A stretch of 64,000 nucleotides of DNA from positions 2,184,001-2,248,000 of the forward strand of contig NZ_CP016786.1 in assembly GCF_002285495.1 (NCBI RefSeq), given 5' to 3'. The notes under the pieces were generated by a model. That model made no database searches, was not told the origin of the DNA, and saw only the letters and a program-made list of their open reading frames with translations. The DNA comes from Clostridium isatidis (GTDB lineage Bacteria; Bacillota; Clostridia; Clostridiales; Clostridiaceae). Below are positions 60,690 to 64,000 of the stretch, piece by piece. Every line of letters starts with the position of its first letter. Position 1 is the first letter of the stretch. The translations under genes and the position numbers were made by a program.

Positions 60690-60856
60690 CGAAAGATTAA
60701 AAAACGTTTATTTATTGAACCTTCTCCTTTAATTTGTGCTACAGTTTCATTAAGATTTTTAATAACTACCGATTCTTTACCTTCATTATTCTAATTCTAA
60801 TAAGTCTACTGCTGCTTATTCATCAAAATATATTATTTTCCAAACTTCTGATTCCA
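60690..60856 (-). pseudogene. Decayed DUF6414-like gene fragment
   Basis: From ATG 60856: MESEVWKIIYFDE, stop, AAVDLLELE, stops, then in a second frame NEGKESVVIKNLNETVAQIK and GEGSINKRFL. I recall KIIYFDEESA-type starts in the DUF6414 family. At least one nonsense change and one frameshift are needed, and no C-terminal part remains. It is surrounded by AT-rich sequence with no gene, so this looks like the wreck of a defence-associated gene. Confidence 0.5.
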
Positions 60857-61158
60857 TTTTTCACTATATGTTTTTCTTCTTTTTAATAGATTATGTTAAT
60901 ATCAGTTCATAATTTATATTCTATAATCCTACTATTAATTCTATCTTTTTCAAACAAATTATTTACAAATTGCACAATTTAGATCTTTTCTCTAAAATGA
61001 TGTTTTATTAAATTTAATAACATTTGATATGTTAACAATATTAAATGAATTAATAATTACACAAGCTTATTTGTAGCAAAATTATTATTTTCTTTAAATA
61101 TAATATAAATAATATACAAATCTATAATTTTATTTTTATTTTTTCAATATTTATTTTA
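60857..61158. other. AT-rich intergenic stretch
   Basis: A 302-base, very AT-rich, gene-free stretch between the DUF6414-like remnant and the DUF2971 gene stop. No hairpin terminator, repeat or RNA was recognised. Confidence 0.6.
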
Positions 61159-62007
61159 CTAATCTATGTTATTATATAATAGTTCTGGTACTAACTTAAA
61201 TTCTTCACTATATTCATCAAATGTCATCTTTAATAAGTCACAACCGATACTCTTAGCTATTTCTATAAGCTGTGTTTTATAAATCTCATCACAATTATAC
61301 CCAATATATATTGCATCTACTTTTAATCCTACCTCTGTTAAATTTATTAATTTACCTTCTTGATTATTTAAATTACTATTAATATATAATAATCTATATT
61401 CCTTTTCATCTTTCCACATATTATGCTTACAAGTAAATGAACTATATAAAAAGCCAAAATACTTATAAAATCCTTCTGATGGCTTCTCTAGCTTATTAAT
61501 ATATGCTTCCATTATTTCTTTAATAATATTAGCTACAATTACTGCACTTTTACTTCTAACAGGTTCATACATTACTGGGAAAATTAATTGTGGATTTAAA
61601 ACAGAATATTTTACACAATAACCCTTATGATTATTTGCATAATGTGCCCACATAGGCATATTATTGTCAATATCTGAACTAAAACAAGATATAAGTGTAG
61701 CATTTCTAAAATATTCTAAATATTTTTCTATCTCTTCTGAATTCCATCCTGTTCCTTTAAGCCTTTCCCTATCGATAGTTAGCATTTTTAATTCAAATGG
61801 ATCATTAAACTTTTTATAATTAGAAAGCCATAACATATTATCTCTTAACGAATTTAATCTCTTTTTATTTTTCTTATAATACGCTACATATCTATCATCT
61901 AATAATGATACATATTTATATAAAATTTTAGGTATAAATTTATTTTTATAATCTATTGCCTCTTCTAAACTTATATTTAACTTATCAAAATATTTTTTTA
62001 TATCCAT
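61159..62007 (-). CDS. DUF2971 domain protein
   Basis: A 282-residue cytosolic protein with the DUF2971 core: LYKYVSLLDD, LRDNMLWLSNYKKFNDPFE, LISCFSSDIDNNMPMWAHYA, KGYCVKYSV and MWKDEKEYRLLY, plus IYIGYNCDEIYKTQLIEIA. Members often occur in defence islands, and biochemical function is unclear. It begins 71 bases after the Argonaute stop on the same strand with no terminator seen between them, so it may be co-transcribed with it. No convincing ribosome site is seen, and base use is AT-richer than in the genes to the left. Confidence 0.78.
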   Translation of the reverse strand: MDIKKYFDKLNISLEEAIDYKNKFIPKILYKYVSLLDDRYVAYYKKNKKRLNSLRDNMLWLSNYKKFNDPFELKMLTIDRERLKGTGWNSEEIEKYLEYFRNATLISCFSSDIDNNMPMWAHYANNHKGYCVKYSVLNPQLIFPVMYEPVRSKSAVIVANIIKEIMEAYINKLEKPSEGFYKYFGFLYSSFTCKHNMWKDEKEYRLLYINSNLNNQEGKLINLTEVGLKVDAIYIGYNCDEIYKTQLIEIAKSIGCDLLKMTFDEYSEEFKLVPELLYNNID

Positions 62008-62078
62008 AGTATTACTATTTCATTAATTACTCTCTATAGTCTTTCTGATATTCTATGAATTACTGAAAACTTTATATG

Positions 62079-64000
62079 TTACAAGAAAAACAACCTATTA
62101 TCTAATACACCTGATGGAATAAAATCAATAGCTTTACATATCTTATCTGCATACCCTACAGTTATAGGTAATCTTAAAGCTTTGGTAGATCCAACATGGA
62201 CATTTGCTAAAAAATATATTTGTTTCAGAATTGTCATCATTTCAGCTTTTCCATATATTTTTTCAATTTTTAATGGTCTAGGTGAACCTAAATTTTCTCG
62301 AATATCCGTAGTTATTAAATATGCTTTGTCTTCTTTTAATATATAACTTCCGGCTTTTGGATTTTTTACCTCTCCATTTTTAATCTCAGCTATTTTTAGT
62401 GGTATATTCTTCTTTATTTCAACTATAGTAAAATCTATTGATTTTTTATCAAAATAATTTTTATACCAATCTAAATCCTCTCTAGAAAATCCATCCCTAT
62501 GAATCATAATATTTTTAGGATATCTACCGTATTTTTCTTCATAAGATAATAAAATTTTATCAAATATTTCTTGTAATATTTCAGTTTGAATAATCTCACC
62601 ACTTTGAGGTATTGTAGGCTTGTAATAATTAATAAGCTCACCATACTTATCAAAAACAACCGAACAAGCTGGATTATGTATTCCTTTTTCTCTTGTTCCA
62701 ACATCTAAACCAATAAAACAATCAATATCCCCTGGCATGTTTGAAATTCCCCAGGGAACTCCTCCTATTTTTCCAAGAATACCAAGAGCAATATTATGTA
62801 AATAATACAATTCTGTTTTGCTTGTAGAATTTACAAATCTTTCTGCAGTTTTTAAAGAAACCATTTGAGATGGTATTCCAAGTTCAGCCCATACTCTTTT
62901 AAAAGGATTATATGGATTTTCATTTTCATCATCTTCAATATTTGGAATTATTGCAATAATAAAACTTAGACTACTATATTCCTTAAGTCTCAAAGCAGCT
63001 TTTTTATAATCTATTATATCTCCTGCTTTATATTCCTCATATATACATTCTTTTTTATCAAAATTTAAATATAATAAATTCTTTTTAATATACTTATTTT
63101 CCTCTTTATGATATTTTCCTTCCTTTAAAAAATCGAATATTGCTCTAATAGTTTTTTGAGTTTCAATTTCTTCTCCTTCAGGATATATAACCCCAAAGTT
63201 TACTTTTTGTTTTGAAATTTTATAAAATCCCTTACTAAAAACATTAATCTTATTTTTAATAATTCCATTAGCACTTAATAATATTGGTTCTTCAATAATT
63301 CCCTTACTATAGCCTAATTTAGAGACATCATCAAAATAAGAAGCTATAAATTTAATATCATTTAATTCCTTTATACTTCCTATATCATTTATAAAAGATT
63401 TTAAAGTTACATATCTATAACTCATTTCCATTTTTAACAAAGGTTCTATTTTTATAGAGAAATTAGGGTCATATTTTTTCAAATATTCTCTAGTAATAAT
63501 TGGTTCTAAAGAATGGGGAATAAATTCATAAATCTTTTTTCCTGTTTTAACTTTTATAACATTAGCATTCTTATCTTCCTCTGTAAATTGATTTACTCTA
63601 TAAGCTTGGTTCATATTTTTATAATACTCTATTAAATTCACTCCTAGTTCAGGTGATACTTCACCTACCCTTCTATCAGAAATTTCTACAATTTCACCAG
63701 TTCCTTTAATATTACTCCACTTATTCTTAACTGTTAATCCAATTATATCTTTCTTTTCGTTAATAAAATCAAAAATAGTTTTTTGGGTTGAAAAATCTGA
63801 TGAACAACTAATATATAAAATTACTTCACCATTTTTCAAAACTTCAGGGTTAATCTTAAATTTTCTTTTGAAATATATCCCATTTTGAGTTTGATATTTT
63901 TCAGATAAATCTCTATCTATTATAGTATTACATATTATCTCATCCGTATATTTTGTAATATATTTCTTATACCCAAACTTATTCCTTACTTGTCTTAAAG
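62079..64000 (-). CDS. Long prokaryotic Argonaute (pAgo), N-terminus off the window
   Basis: An open frame of at least 639 residues that continues past 64000. The first internal Met is at 63839. Numbered from that Met, the PIWI domain has D379 in GLDVGTREKG, a probable glutamate finger E415 in PQSGEIIQTE, D449 in IMIHRDGF and D565 in YADKICKA, the full DEDD set, so target cleavage is expected. A MID-like region (about 315-345, AELGIPSQMVSLKTAERF) precedes it. N and PAZ-like regions extend leftwards in sequence terms. Clostridial homologues (for example C. butyricum Ago) use DNA guides against DNA. Confidence 0.92.
   Translation of the reverse strand, partial: LRQVRNKFGYKKYITKYTDEIICNTIIDRDLSEKYQTQNGIYFKRKFKINPEVLKNGEVILYISCSSDFSTQKTIFDFINEKKDIIGLTVKNKWSNIKGTGEIVEISDRRVGEVSPELGVNLIEYYKNMNQAYRVNQFTEEDKNANVIKVKTGKKIYEFIPHSLEPIITREYLKKYDPNFSIKIEPLLKMEMSYRYVTLKSFINDIGSIKELNDIKFIASYFDDVSKLGYSKGIIEEPILLSANGIIKNKINVFSKGFYKISKQKVNFGVIYPEGEEIETQKTIRAIFDFLKEGKYHKEENKYIKKNLLYLNFDKKECIYEEYKAGDIIDYKKAALRLKEYSSLSFIIAIIPNIEDDENENPYNPFKRVWAELGIPSQMVSLKTAERFVNSTSKTELYYLHNIALGILGKIGGVPWGISNMPGDIDCFIGLDVGTREKGIHNPACSVVFDKYGELINYYKPTIPQSGEIIQTEILQEIFDKILLSYEEKYGRYPKNIMIHRDGFSREDLDWYKNYFDKKSIDFTIVEIKKNIPLKIAEIKNGEVKNPKAGSYILKEDKAYLITTDIRENLGSPRPLKIEKIYGKAEMMTILKQIYFLANVHVGSTKALRLPITVGYADKICKAIDFIPSGVLDNRLFFL

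Noticed and set aside
62504..62704. 66-codon minus-strand frame within the Argonaute gene
   Set aside because: It is an alternative frame inside a clearly coding PIWI domain.

Overview
This 64 kb window is AT-rich, densely coded and carries almost all of its genes on the minus strand. Strong GGAGG-type ribosome binding sites, RpiR, LicT and CcpA-type sugar control, clostridial PTS/GH4 gene sets, a K+-type membrane pyrophosphatase and an Argonaute of the clostridial type all point to a low-GC Firmicute, most likely Clostridium sensu stricto living on plant or host sugars. The exact species cannot be fixed from the sequence. I see no rRNA, tRNA, CRISPR array or intact insertion sequence.

Layout. 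0-5 kb: housekeeping and nucleoside salvage (partial azoreductase, HAD phosphatase, deoC, deoB). 5-30 kb: a large sugar-phosphate island. It holds three GH4 phospho-glucosidases, one GH1 phospho-beta-glucosidase, four PTS permeases, four RpiR regulators, a LicT antiterminator with its RNA targets, glycerate kinase, a membrane pyrophosphatase and an esterase. The beta-glucoside PTS gene is split by an A9 tract between its IIBC and IIA parts. 30-33 kb: malic enzyme and a MATE exporter. 33-39 kb: a nickel operon, hypB - Fe-S/FAD oxidoreductase - hypA - DUF5692-like membrane protein - fused NikM/NikN-like permease. 39-43.4 kb: a VanY-VanR-VanS-like operon and a chemotaxis receptor. 43.8-50 kb: guaC, then a membrane-stress-like operon (two DUF4342-type proteins plus a two-component system) with two internally deleted P-loop kinase pseudogenes and several members of a small dispersed repeat family.

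50-56.5 kb: a six-gene operon, ubiD - ubiA - ubiX - ABC importer (binding protein, ATPase, permease), with a divergent LpdD-like prenyl-FMN chaperone gene. It looks like import, prenylation and decarboxylation of an aromatic acid, resembling the last steps of futalosine-type menaquinone synthesis. Fermentative clostridia usually lack respiratory quinones, so this is the most intriguing metabolic unit here.

56.6-64 kb: a defence-flavoured region. It contains a PLD-nuclease/SF2-helicase protein in one operon with a MazG-like pyrophosphatase, a CPCC protein and a methyltransferase. After this come a decayed DUF6414-like gene, a DUF2971 protein, and a long prokaryotic Argonaute with a complete-looking DEDD tetrad that runs off the right edge.
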